This document shows, piece after piece, positions 34,287 to 45,471 of a DNA stretch of 64,000 nt. How positions within the stretch are numbered: position 1 is the first letter of the stretch; every line of letters starts with the position of its first letter. Both the position numbers and the translations under genes were made by a program. The stretch spans positions 255,933 to 319,932 of the forward strand of contig FJUW01000017.1 of assembly GCA_900074885.1 (NCBI GenBank). The letters run 5' to 3'. A model generated the notes under the pieces. That model made no database searches and had not been told where the DNA came from. It worked only from the letters and a program-made list of their open reading frames with translations. This stretch comes from Rhynchosporium graminicola (Eukaryota > Ascomycota > Leotiomycetes > Helotiales > Ploettnerulaceae).

Positions 34287-35674
34287 ATGAAAAGAAAGTC
34301 GCAAGATAGTACTCATGTGTCGAGTCCCAAGAAAAAGGTAAACAAACGACCCTTGCCTGCCACTGACTTGAGCCCTGCATGTCACAATTCTGCCCCCCCC
34401 CTCTCACTCTCACAGCCAATTTCCCCTTTTATTTTCGGAGCCGTGGTTGATTTGTGTACCCTGCGGTCCGATGTTTCCCTCAGAGCCTCCTGTATCTCTC
34501 GATTGAATCAATCGTACTGACATCTCTAGTCTCGCTCTGGTCTTTTGACTCCCGAGAAAACTTCAAACATGGCGAAAACTACCACCCTCAAGGAATTCGA
34601 GTCCGTGTTCCCCAAGCTAGTCGAGGATCTACTAGACCATGCAAAATCCTACAAACTTCCCGAGGCTTTCGTAGAATGGTACAAGGCAGTAAGTTCCTTT
34701 TTCCACCTTGCTACCAATGCGCCAATACGGCATCTAAATAATGCATCCAGTCCCTCAACGCCAACACCATCGGCGGAAAATGCAATCGTGGCATGTCAGT
34801 TCCCGACTCAGTTTCTCTCCTCCTCGAAGCCCCCCTCTCCGAAGAACAATACTTCCAAGCCGCAACCCTAGGATGGATGACCGAGCTCCTCCAAGCGTTT
34901 TTCTTAGTCTCCGACGACATCATGGACAGCAGCATAACCCGCCGCGGAGCACCGTGCTGGTACCGTCAAGAGAAGGTCGGAATGATAGCCATCAACGACG
35001 CCTTCTTGCTCGAATCCGCCATCTACACCCTCCTGAAGAAGTACTTCAAGACCCACCCTGCATACGTCGACCTTCTCGAACTGTTCCATGAAGTTACGTT
35101 CCAGACCGAGCTGGGACAATTATGCGATCTACTCACTGCGCCAGAAGATAAGATAGACCTGGATAATTTCTCCTTGGAAAAATACCAATTTATCGTTATC
35201 TACAAGACTGCTTACTACTCTTTCTACCTCCCCGTCGCACTCGCCCTCCATCACCAGAATATCGCAACTCCCAAGAACCTCAAGCAAGCTGAAGATATTC
35301 TAATCCCCCTCGGCGAATACTTCCAAATCCAAGACGACTACCTGGATAACTTCGGGTTACCCGAACACATTGGTAAGATCGGTACCGATATCATGGATAA
35401 TAAGTGCTCGTGGCTGGTCAACAAAGCTTTGGCGATCGTGACGCCCGAGCAGAGGAAGGTGCTAGAGGAAAATTATGGACGCAAAAATGAGGAGAACGAG
35501 AAGAAGGTTAAGGAGTTGTTTGATGAGCTGAAGTTGGAGGAGATCTACCAGGATTATGAGGAGAAGCGCGTAGGGGAGATCAGAAAGATGATCGAGGAGG
35601 TTGACGAGAGTGAGGGGTTGAAGAAGACCGTCTTCGAGGGCTTCTTGTCTAAAATCTACAAACGAAGCAAGTAG
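34287..35674 (+). CDS. ERG20: Farnesyl diphosphate synthase
   Basis: The conserved protein starts at ATG 34569 (exons 34569..34688 and 34751..35674; 62-nt intron) and is 347 residues, the usual fungal length. It carries both Asp-rich motifs, DDIMD (95-99) and DDYLD (235-239), with Phe-Phe at 90-91 before the first motif, the aromatic pair expected for C15 chain-length control, and KIYKRSK at the C-terminus. It condenses IPP with DMAPP and GPP to give FPP for sterols, dolichol, ubiquinone and prenylation, in the cytosol. A further 5' exon is plausible: ATG at 34287, exon 34287..34337, a 192-nt intron with a TACTGAC branch site, then exon 34530..34688 in phase, which would add 30 residues (MKRKSQDST...SPKKKSRSG). 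The coordinates include that exon; if it is wrong the CDS begins at 34569. Confidence 0.93.
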
Positions 35675-36764
35675 ATTTGCTGGTGGTGCGTGCGAAAAGC
35701 AGTTGATATTGCGACGTTATCCAGCGACGTGCCTCAACGCCTGAGCTTAGGTTTAATAGCTTGTACTTGCTTTCAGCCACGATAATACCCCTCTTAGATA
35801 ATTCCACCTTCCTAAAATGTGCCCGGCAATATATAGTTCATGCTTCCAATCTTGTCTCCCATTATATGTATTCAAATTTTGCTCCAAATTTTCCATTGTG
35901 AAGCCGAAAGTATATCCTTCGGGATACCACGTCCTGGATTACTGCCTATGGAATGCTCAAAATCTTCCTCTATCGATACTTTCGATGCGTTACGCGCAAA
36001 AAGAGCGCCTTCAAAATCGAATTGAATCGAGTCGTATCTTTTTGACTTCTGTCGTACGAAATTCATCTGCGTATTTCACATATACGGATCCATGATTCTA
36101 TACCTGCAACGTAGCAGCTATCTTATGAAGGCATCACTATTAGTCATTGACCTTGGAATAATGTGAAGGGGTATTAACTTGACTCTGCTCTCGTTCTTGG
36201 TATTGTCCTTTTTGCAGTCCCTCTTGACATGATTCTGGGATTAATTTTCAGAAGTACTGATTGGGACGGCTTGAGCACCCCTGCAAGAATAGTTTGCGGC
36301 AATGATATTGAAATGAATAGGTTTGGGGAATGAAGCTCCTTCTAAACTTCCAATGGGGTGCGCTAGGAAGTGACCGATTGAGGCACGTGAAGAATATAGA
36401 GATTCAAGTCTTAATGCAGTAATTGAACATGACAAATTATGCTAGAATGTAGTCGCACTTTACAATCTCTTTATGAGTAGATAACGAACCGTGCCTCGGG
36501 GCTTTAGTCACTTCATACTAGAGTATCGTTGCCAAAAATATGACTTCCTAGGAGTTGGACATCTCACCAAATATGCCACTTCATCCCGCACTCCATAGCC
36601 TCCTTCACAAAACAAACAAACCGCAAGCGAGAATTCGCTTCGCGCGCCGACGACGTCATTGCCAGCCAATTCAGGATCTACACATCAATAAAATACCGCA
36701 TCAGGTAATTCCCCTCATCAATAATACAGAATATCGACACTTGTTTTCTTCTCAGTCTTCAGAA
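35675..36764. other. Intergenic, nothing recognised
   Basis: 3' flank of ERG20 and promoter of the NAPE-PLD-like gene. An in-frame upstream ATG at 36573 could extend the latter with an Arg-rich, presequence-like leader. Confidence 0.45.
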
Positions 36765-38338
36765 ATGTCAAGCACCAAATCCTGGTCACTCCGTCTCAAA
36801 CCCAAAGACTGTTCCTCACGCCCATCCCACCACACCTCAACCGGCGGATTCCGCAATCCTTGGCCCTCGGCCTCCTCCCCCTCCATCGTCTCTCTCCTCC
36901 AATCCTCCTTCCCCCTCTCCGTCTACCCCAAGCTGTCACAATCGCACCCTTCCATCCACGACGTAAAGGTCGTCACTCCCGACTGGGGAGTCTCCGACCT
37001 CCAAAGACGTAATCTGGAAAGAGAAAACTGCATCGTAGCCACGACACTAGGCCACGCAGGCGTGATCACAGAATTGCCTCTTGAAGGAACAAGAGGGAAA
37101 GATGGCAAGAGAGAGAGCTTCTACGTGGTCTTCGATCCGATCTTTTCGAGTAGAGCTGGGCCGACGAGTTATACGGGCCCGGGACGCTTGAGGGGGAAGC
37201 CGTGTGAGGTGAGGGATCTACCCGGTATGTACATCCTTTAAACTATTTCGTACCTTCGGAAACTCTATGAATAGAGGTATGGAGACAGATTTCGGATGTT
37301 TCGGGGTCTAGAGAGGAGGGAGGGTTGATGAGAACCCTAGGCTGTCACGCGATATGTATATCCCATAACCACTACGATCATCTCGACCTCCCAACCATCC
37401 AAGCACTATTTACCCGTTTCCCTAAAGCAAAATACTTCGTTCCGCTGGGGAATAAAACTTGGTTCCTTGCTTTGGGGATTGCGGAGGAAGATGTTGTAGA
37501 GTTGGATTGGTGGGAGGAGAAAGATTGTAGTGTGAGGGATCTTGGATTCTCGTTAGTCTCAGAGCCAGAATCAGGAAGTGAGGATCCGGATCTGGATCAA
37601 GATCAGGAGAGCGAGGGACAGCGAAAGAGGGAGAGAGAGGGAGAGAGGGAAACAAGGATACGATTCACTTGTGTACCAGCACAGCACAATTCCGGTCGCA
37701 GCGGCTTAGATCAAGGCCAAACTCTCTGGTGCGGCTGGATGGTTGAACAACTTCTCATCCCTGCATCCCCATCCTCATCCTCGTCATCCTCAGCACCACA
37801 GCCATCAAATACCCCAAAAATCCAAGTCAAAGGCACAATCTACCACGCCGGCGACACCGGCTACCGCCCCTCCTCATCCTCAACTATCACCTGCCCAATA
37901 TTCCCCCAAATCAACCAACTCCACGGCCCTCTCGATATCGCATACCTCCCCATCTGGCGCGGCGGCAGTCTTGGCTTCATCTCCACCATGGGCTTACGAT
38001 TATCACATAAAGACATCCCATCCACATTCCACGGCTCACCAGCTGATGCAATTGAGATTCATAGAGAAGTCGGGTCGAGATTTAGTGTAGGGATTCATTT
38101 TGGCACGTTTGTTGGGAGTGAGAATGAGAGTTTGGAGGCGGTGCTGGAGTTTGAGGATGCGAGGAGTAAGGCGGGGGTTGGGAGGTTGAGTGATGTGGTG
38201 AAGGAAGATGAGAAGATTGGTGGAGAGGAAGAGAGATTGAAGGGGAGAGCAGGAGTGTTGGATATTGGTGGTAGTATTGCTGTTGAGATTAAAGCGAGGG
38301 ATGCAAATGTCGATATTGGTGCAGAGAAGGAGAGTTGA
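36765..38338 (+). CDS. NAPE-hydrolysing phospholipase D-like metallo-beta-lactamase-fold protein
   Basis: Exons 36765..37224 and 37341..38338 (116-nt intron, phase 1) give 485 residues. The metal-binding motif SHNHYDHLD (HxHxDH, about residues 162-167) is formed just after the splice junction, followed by CVPAQHNSGR (third metal His), a catalytic-site Asp in YHAGDTGY, and a final GIHFGTF, the order found in NAPE-PLD and its fungal mitochondrial relative Fmp30. Such enzymes cleave N-acyl-phosphatidylethanolamine to N-acylethanolamine and phosphatidic acid using two zincs. Three low-complexity insertions (acidic/Arg-rich at about 240-275, poly-Ser at about 305-320, and a charged tail) lengthen it beyond the core. 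An in-frame ATG at 36573 would add 64 residues beginning MPLHPALHSLLHKTNKPQ, possibly a mitochondrial presequence; I kept the later start for its conserved context. Confidence 0.85.
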
Positions 38339-39674
38339 TGTGGAATATATTCAAAGCCCTCCATAATCTTCCTCAATTACAGCGAGATACCCAACAATCC
38401 CGCCTTCCTTCTTCAGGTCTACGTTTCTTCGAATATTCAAGTCTTCTAAAACGATTCGAATTTAGACAACATTTCAAGATCTCACCATCCACGAAATATG
38501 ACATCCCAAACCCATACCCACATACTCCAGATCGGAGTTCCTCTTCTCTGCGCATCTTCATCTATCAATCTGCAGATAAGAGCGGAAGACAGACATACTG
38601 ATCCAACTAAATCATCACAACAAGTAACAGATGATCAACTCCTTGTCAAGGACCACAAATTCTACAACAAACATTTGTTACTTCCCAGAGACACTTGCAA
38701 GCACTGCCACACATACAACCATTCTTTTCTTCGGCTCCATTCATACGTCGATAAACCAATTCCAAAATCTCTGCTTCTACATCTCTCTCTTCGCGGGCCA
38801 CAAGCTAACAGACGCGAACAATCGACTTTGCTTCAAAAGTCCTGCAGAAAAGAAGTGTAGCGTCTTGTATTTCCGGCAGCTACAGTAGTATAGCGGGAAC
38901 TAGTGAGTCAAGGCAAAAATATTTCTTCGGTTAACATCCCATTCCCAACCTCCCTAGTATTCACAGATTTCTCCTTCGCTCTAGCGTCTATCTTGTGATG
39001 GATGAGATGGGACTCGATAATCTTTTGCTGCACGCCGCATTATCATCTATAGAGAGAGAGGAAGAGGAAGATTTGACCTCCGGCCCCTTGGATCTTATGT
39101 TCTGAGTATAGACCTTAGCTATATCATCACCTCAAGTAAACTCGTCGAACACTCGTCGAAAAAGATCGTCAATTTACCTACAGTCAAGCATCGCATCTGC
39201 CTGCTTGTAAACGACAATTTTCTCGTTCTAGACCTCATTGAACTCACCTTCTTCTAAAGTTGCAATATGTATACAGAAAGCCAGTAATCGATGTAGCACC
39301 TCCCTCCCAGTTCCAGTAAAGGCACAAACTACACTACACGATTTCGCGAGCCTCGAACTCATCAGTCCGGACTAACTTGCACCATTAACTTACCCATCCC
39401 ATCTCATCCATCACCTTTTTTTTTTCCTCAAAAATAATTTTTCAAGACTTGTTTTCCAGAACGGAGTTATCAAACGATCCACCTTCCCAACACAATCAAT
39501 ACCCGCGGCTATTCACTCTATACTAACTAAAACCGACTCCTTAGCAGCCTTTTAGCTCCCACCACAATCCCCACCACCACCACCTCTTTCTTCCTCTTCC
39601 CCTTCTCTTTTTTCTTCTCCCTTCCTCCTTCACTTCCTATCCATCACATCCACCATTCGTTTTACCAGGACTGG
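38339..39674. other. Intergenic, promoter-like CT-rich DNA at the right end
   Basis: No long frame with a signature. From 39380 to 39670 the plus strand is strongly pyrimidine-rich with a poly-T run, as in promoters and 5' UTRs of filamentous fungi, leading into the small ORF at 39675. Confidence 0.45.
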
Positions 39675-39797
39675 ATGATTCCCTGCCGCAAAAAGTTGGA
39701 AGCAAAGAAAGAGAGCGCACGCGAAACAAAATTTCAGGATGAAGCTGGGAACTTAGTTGATCCCAAGCACATGAAGAACATCCTTTCCAAGAAGTAA
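39675..39797 (+). CDS. Small ORF (40 aa) behind a strong CT-rich leader, uncertain
   Basis: ATG at 39675 opens a 40-codon, Lys-rich frame (MIPCRKKLEAKKESARE ... MKNILSKK) ending at TAA 39795-39797. The 5' side is a textbook fungal leader (CT-rich tract with CACC elements). The stop overlaps a consensus 5' splice site (AA|GTAAGC at 39793), so the frame might instead be the first exon of a longer transcript; I could not find a matching downstream exon. No family recognised. Confidence 0.3.
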   Translation: MIPCRKKLEAKKESARETKFQDEAGNLVDPKHMKNILSKK

Positions 39798-40192
39798 GCA
39801 GAAGCCTTCCAAAAACTGTCCCAGACCGGGGGGCTGATATCGTGCTGGGTCAGTTATTTGTACATACCTCTCTGAGAGTATGATACGAAAAGCCGAGAGA
39901 CTTGTGTCCCTGATGGGTATAGACGTCGTGGTCAGGGCGCAATGTCAAAATCGAGGGATCCATGTGATCCTTCGTCGTCTGATACATTCATAACGCAAGT
40001 CAGAAGTGTACTACCAGGAAGGGCCCATCCGAGGATTCTTTTCTCGTCAATGGATGATGTCTCGACTGGATCTCGGCGTGGGGATCTGGGGGATTTTGCC
40101 AACTGATGCGAGCAGTGATGATAGTCAAGACCATGTCTTTGCAGAACTGAGCTCGGAAGAGAATTGAATTTTTGTTTGCAGTGCTTATTCTC
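39798..40192. other. Intergenic with one copy of a 50-bp dispersed repeat
   Basis: See the repeat entry at 40110-40159. No gene assigned. Confidence 0.45.
40110..40159 (+). repeat. 50-bp dispersed repeat, copy 1
   Basis: Matches 41646-41695 at 44 of 50 positions without gaps. In one plus-strand frame both copies read S-S-D-D-S-x-D-x-V-F-A-E-L-S-S, with several differences synonymous, so the repeat may once have been coding or belongs to a transposon-derived segment. Confidence 0.8.
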
Positions 40193-40489
40193 ATGTCTAT
40201 TGTTACATTTACATGGTCCACGTCTGCCAAAGATTCACCAATCACAACAGAGGCGCTACCCTCCATTGCCGTCTTCATTCAACATTCAACACAGTTATCC
40301 TCAAACTTTCCACCATGGTACAACCACTGCTACAGCCAGCGACCCCTGAGTTACTACTCCTGGCAAGAAGCCAATCCCAGATCGAATGCTTCATCAGCAA
40401 GAAATCCCTCCAAATATGATAAATGTTGTTGCGAGGTGACAGGTACATGGCTCCATTACCAACGCTGCGAAGAGCTGAAGGCCTCTTGA
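40193..40489 (+). CDS. Possible small cysteine-containing secreted protein
   Basis: A 98-codon frame from ATG 40193. The start is hydrophobic and short (MSIVTFTWSTSA) and could be a weak signal peptide; the frame continues upstream, in phase and hydrophobic (FAVLILMS), to 40172 with a possible splice acceptor (TTTGCAG, 40174-40180), so a short 5' exon could lengthen the signal. The rest is polar with Cys at about 46, three consecutive Cys near 78-80 and one near 92. Small, Cys-containing and secreted proteins are often effectors in plant-associated fungi. No homologue is recognised and it lies in repeat-bearing DNA, so it may not be a gene. Confidence 0.25.
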   Translation: MSIVTFTWSTSAKDSPITTEALPSIAVFIQHSTQLSSNFPPWYNHCYSQRPLSYYSWQEANPRSNASSARNPSKYDKCCCEVTGTWLHYQRCEELKAS

Positions 40490-40984
40490 ATGATGGTGGA
40501 AAGGTTCCTAGACGCAAGATGTCAGCAAGTGCAAGATCGGGGAGGTACGAAGTTACAAACTGAGCGTGCCTTCCTCGCCATCTTCATGTATCTTCCAGGA
40601 TCTTCTGCATTGTCGAGATGCTGCCCTAACTCGTGGCTGGAGGCTCATAGCAGATGAGAAAGTAAGGATGGTTTGTGATTGTCTGACAGATCTGTTATTT
40701 CGCATGCGTATGTCAATTCTTCTGCCCTTTTTTGATTCCTGTTGCGTTGTTGTCAGCGTTGTTTGTTTTGCAATATGCTTGACTTGCTTACTTTCGCCGC
40801 CCTCAGTCGTGCCATTTGGTCAACTCCCAGTGGAAGTAGTCACATCACAGTGAGCTCCATGTGTTGTGAAAAGACGTGCCTCGTCATCTGAAGGTGTTTG
40901 TGAGTGTGCTGGATACACGATACTTTCCAAGTGGTGTACAGAGCACGATATAGGTAAGGTTGTTATGATGTTTTGGCAGAGCTT

Positions 40985-41290
40985 CCGGTCTTGCCTAGTA
41001 ATGTCAGTATCTGAGTTTATGACATCAAAGAAAGACTTACACTGGCAGTCCCTTCGAGTTTGACAATGTATGTGGTTGACTCCATGATATCTGTCTGAGG
41101 TTGTGTACGATGTCGCTGTCGACAAAACTTTCGATCTTGTTGATGTCGTTGTTTGAGTTCATGACATTTGGCCGAGTATTGACATTTGGTTGAGGATGGG
41201 CTGCGATGTCGTTGTCGACAGAGCTTTCGCACCTAGTAGTGTCAGCCTCTGAGTTCATGACATTGGCGGGATAGATGCGAACTTACTTTG
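40985..41290 (-). repeat. Three diverged tandem copies of an intron-plus-exon unit
   Basis: Minus strand: a candidate intron 41233-41286 (GTAAGT...CTACTAG, 54 nt) and another 40995-41040 (GTAAGT...TTACTAG, 46 nt) share most of their 3' 33 bases, including ATGTCAT(A/G)AACTCAG. A third related segment (about 41131-41181) lies between. The flanking exon-like stretches also match (CTCTGTCGACAACGACATC against TTTTGTCGACAGCGACATC). So a unit of about 100 bases has been duplicated in tandem. Confidence 0.6.
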
Positions 41291-41645
41291 ACCATGCGAT
41301 GATGTGAAGCTGAGCATGCCGATCGAGTTCGAAACCTATCCACCAAGTCGAGGTGGTCAAAAGACGTCAGCCGAAGCTGACGATTTGTGCTCTGTCCCCC
41401 CCCTAGTCCGGGGATAGTCAATGGGGAATGACTACCCCAGTGGACGTCGGGGGTTGTTTTTTTTGAGCCCCGCTGGGTTTGCGGTCCGATACTGAAGAAC
41501 CGGCCGAAATTTATCGTGATATGAGGCAAAAATAACTCTGAGGAACGCACCTTTAGATGTTCCAGTGTCAGGAAATAGAAATTCGACTTGGCCCTATTGG
41601 GAAGTTAGCCAACTGTCATGAGGCATGGGTGAAACATGAATAGTC

Positions 41646-41695
41646 GAGCAGTGATGACAGTCGAGACCTCGTCTTCGCAGAACTGAGCTCGAAAG
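41646..41695 (+). repeat. 50-bp dispersed repeat, copy 2
   Basis: Second copy of the repeat at 40110-40159, 44 of 50 identical, same orientation, 1.5 kb apart. Confidence 0.8.
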
Positions 41696-44094
41696 GGCAT
41701 CTGGGGAACCTTACACCGTAATCTGTGTGTACTGAAGCTGCGCATGAGTTCATGCAGAGGATTTGCCGTGCAATGAAGACTTTTGGACAAGAGGTCGAGG
41801 TGGAGTGTGATGAAACGAGGTTGTGCCGGTAGAAAGATGATGAGAGAAGAAGATGAAGAGAAAAGGAAAATGAGGGCGCGGGAGCCTGCTTAAGTAGACG
41901 GGTTTTCGCTTGTTGAGGAAAGTGCGCTGGGCATGTCAACAAACCCTTCCTTCGTGACAAGGCCTCGATTTTCTGGAAGTGAGGAAGTTACGTTGGCTCT
42001 GCTGGCAGTTGCAACCGGATTCGCGTTATAGCACTCAGTCTTTTCATTCATTGAGCTTCTGTTCCATCGAAAGCTTCTGATACGATCAGCACAGTGCTTT
42101 ATTTTGTAATGATATGAAAGATTATCTTCTATTGAAACCTGTTTGTGTCTACTTTCATTCTGTATCATCAAAGCTGGGGTGATTCATTACGGAAAGAGAC
42201 CTCGGTCGAGGTTTACAATATACAATCGTGAAGCAGTACAGAGACTCTGCACCTGAGGAAAGTACGAGTAGGATGTCATCTGACCATTCGTGGAATTGTC
42301 TCCAATGCTCGACGTGAGGAAGGTGCGTCAGCTCTACGAGCTCTCACAACCGTATCTGCAATGCAGAACTCCGTCGGTTTTTTGTGGGATTCTAGCGATC
42401 AGGAATGTATTTACCACTTTAACGTTATGGCAGACTCCTCTATGCTTGAACTCGGTCGGGTCGACGTGTATTGAATTTGGTCGAGGCTTAGGTAGCTCGT
42501 CAGCAGTGCGGTGTGCGTGCCCAGTTGGGATAGAGGGCCATGAAGTTCTCTTGGGGCTTCTATCACAACTTGATGTTATAATCAGAACATCACTAAACTT
42601 TATCGTAGTGATATTGAATGTTATGAAGCTTACGAGCTTTGTTCTCCGCTCCGCGAAAGCCAGCCTCGTATTGTCCTCTCTCTTAGCGAATACAAGCTAC
42701 CAGCAAGGATAGTTATATCTCGGATCTGCTGACTTGAGTGCTGAAAGAATTTCTGCTCATAGAACGTATTTCCCGATAATTGCAAAGTAAACAAATCATG
42801 GCGTGCCTCAAATCATCTAAGCGAGGAAAAGCACAACCGGGCGAAACTGCATGATCCGAGGCATTTCAGGACCGGATTCGCAGGTCAGCTTCATAATATG
42901 GATAGAATCCTCGTAGGCAATGTAAAACTTTTCATGCGAATAAGGAGACTGTTTTGATGCACTTTCTTTGATACTATGAACTTTTTTTTACCCCCGTGTA
43001 AACACTTCATGACCCATCCTTTATCAACATTTGCCAAATCTCGCACGCAGTACTCCTCGATGCTTCGGCTTTACTTTGAGAGCACAACGTGATGAAGATT
43101 AGCGTCCATACTTTCGACAAAGGCTGGCTGAGAAGCTCTATCGATTCGCGGACAAACCCCAGTTTGTATTCTTGCGCAACAACAATCGTTACAGGAAGGA
43201 AGGGAAAACCACGACTTGTCAATTGTCAACATCTTTCTCAATCTCTATTCATTGAAATAGGAAGAGTTTATATTACAAAGTATTCGCGAAACAGCAATTA
43301 GTTCCTGAGAAACACTAGTTATCCGACACTTGTGGCTTTAACCCACTTGACTTCCTGCTCTAATTTTCGTGATATCAAATACATTTGCTTTTCATGAAAT
43401 ATGAAATTGACTGCATTCAAGTAAGTGTCGCCTTAAAAGTAATTTCTGCTTATTCTCGAAGTCTCGTATGAAGTATCGAGTAAATAGTGCACGGCAAAAT
43501 TGCATCATCTCAGCAAATGCTTCGAAACCTAGGTATCAATGCAGGTAGAAAAGTGGCTGATCACAAGAGCCAGAGCACCTGAGAATCAATGTCAAGAAAT
43601 TTTCCAAGGCTCCATATAATTGACATAATAATGTCACCAAAAATTTGAATGATTTCGATTGTAACGAAATGTTAAGTATACCCTATTAAGGTGCTGTGAG
43701 CTTTGTCAAGACGGGCAAATATTTCTCAAAGGATAGGAGAATTCCTAATCGGAATTGCAATCGTACCTTTTGGAGCAGCATGTTAATATCGTCCCTGCAC
43801 TGAAACCCACAACGAGAATCAAGGGACATTCACGAGCACTGGAAATGTTAATCTTTCAATGCCACGCAGCTGTTTGTCGGAAAGGATGCTTTTCATGGGG
43901 CATTGATTGTTCACTCCTCAAAGTCTCCCGGCCTCTCCTAATTCTTGTTCGCTAACAATGCTGGCGTTGCAAGACACTAAGGGCGCGAATGACTATACGT
44001 ACTTCAGGACATCGTGAATTCGTTTCTAGTCTAGCATTCTATGTATAGACGTATCCAATCGATTACATTACATAGGCCAGAACATACAACTTCT

Positions 44095-44906
44095 TCACTT
44101 CTCCAACCCAGCCTTCGCAGCCAGCTCGATCCCCTCAACCATCTTCTGCGGCGTACTCAAAAATGGCGAATGAGAAGCTTTAATACTGAAGGTCGAAACA
44201 CCAGCTCCCATCGATCCTGCCATACCTTGTTGAACAGTCAACGGAATCGCCTTGTCATCCTCACAGAAGATATACGTGCACGGCATATGATCCCAAGGTT
44301 GGTATGTTGACTTGCCGGCGAAGACGGCGGCAGAAGTGTGTTTGAGTCGTGCAATCCATTTCTGCTGCTCCGAGGGTGACATGTCGTGGTAGAACACTTC
44401 TTCGGGAGAATCGGGGGTCACATAATCGCCCTACAGTCACAAATGGTGAGCTAGTTCTAGCTTGAGACGACCGATGGTGGTAAGCTGCATACCTTGAACT
44501 TCATCCACGGCAGTGGGTTTCCCCCTAAGGCATCCAGGAGACTAACACCCTTTGGCAGCGCAAAAGCACACATGTACACAAGATTCACGACCCCTCCCTC
44601 CTTTCCAGCCGCTTTTTTCTCCTTAAACCCCAAGTCTTCAACAGCACAAGATCCCACAACGCCACCATAAGAATGCAAAACAACAACAACTTTCTTTCCC
44701 GCATCAACTAACTTCTCAATGGCAGCACGAGTGTGAGCCACATCGTCACCGAGCGTCTTATTCGGCGGTTCGGCGCCAATGGATGGATGTGCAATAGATT
44801 CAGTTGGGTATCCGAGAGGTTTTAGGAGCTCCCTGACCGCCGAGAAACCCTCAGGGCCGTGCCAGGCTCCAGGCACGAAGAAGATAGTTGGTTGTTCGGT
44901 AGACAT
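44095..44906 (-). CDS. Alpha/beta hydrolase
   Basis: Exons 44906..44493 and 44430..44095 (62-nt intron, phase 0, branch site GTGACTG) encode 249 residues. FFVPGAWHGPEGF near the N-terminus is the oxyanion-hole region, VVVLHSYGG (Ser 79) is the nucleophile elbow, FCEDDKAIP holds the acid and KASHSPFLS the catalytic His, in canonical order. The compact form without a long cap is common in fungal AB-hydrolase proteins annotated as esterase-like or salicylate-esterase-like; substrate unknown. No signal peptide, so cytosolic. The frame is open further upstream (to 45011) but without an ATG, so the start at 44906 is taken. The gene stands alone between repeat-bearing stretches. Confidence 0.88.
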
Positions 44907-45359
44907 TGCAAAAGTATTCGTCAGATTGAAAGTACCAAGATCGGCAGATAGATGCTTCTTTCTAGGTCGCACTTCAAAGGTCCGAAGGAAAGACACTGGA
45001 ATGCGGAGCAAAGACGTCGGAGGCTAGGAGAAAGCAATAGGAGATGAAAATAAAAAGCGATCCCTTCCCATATCTTCCCAGCATCAAACCCCGAAATCCT
45101 TGAGCCAACAAACACCGCAACCTCGCCCCAAGCTGCCATCGAGATCTTGCAACGATCCCCCTTCCATGCCCAAAATGGAAGGGGGGGGTCCTTGTCTCAA
45201 ATTGCCTTGACAACATGCCCCATCCTTGGGAAAGAACTTTCACCACACGGTCCTCCAGAAGTCTGAACATGTACTCCGTACGAGTAGGGTTTTTAATAGG
45301 GAGGACAGAGGATCACCGCAAGGGAGAGCTTCTGTAATGTCTTTGATCGCAGTGACTTA

Positions 45360-45471
45360 CTCGGTTTCTCTGTGGGTCTGAACCTGACAGGGCTTATATC
45401 AAGGGTCAACTCTAACCAGATATGCCCTGCAAACCCTCTGTGGACAAGCTCAGACCCACAGAGAAACCGAG
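45360..45471. mobile_element. 112-bp MITE with perfect 22-bp TIRs and TA target duplication
   Basis: The left end CTCGGTTTCTCTGTGGGTCT(GA) at 45360-45381 is exactly the reverse complement of 45450-45471, and the element is bounded by TA at 45358-45359 and 45472-45473. TA duplication and the short non-coding body fit a Tc1/mariner-type miniature element. Perfect arms suggest recent activity or gene conversion. No transposase is in the window, so it would depend on one elsewhere in the genome. Confidence 0.85.

Larger units (their letters stand above)
40490..44094. other. Gene-poor region with a tandemly duplicated exon-intron-like unit
   Basis: Contains the repeats at 40985-41290 and 41646-41695. 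A GTG-initiated open frame at 42290-42712 (140 codons) has no ATG, signature or splice logic. From 42,700 to 44,000 the DNA is AT-rich with no convincing frame. Confidence 0.45.

Noticed and set aside
42290..42712. 140-codon plus-strand frame
   Set aside because: No ATG at the start, no signature, no splice support; treated as chance.
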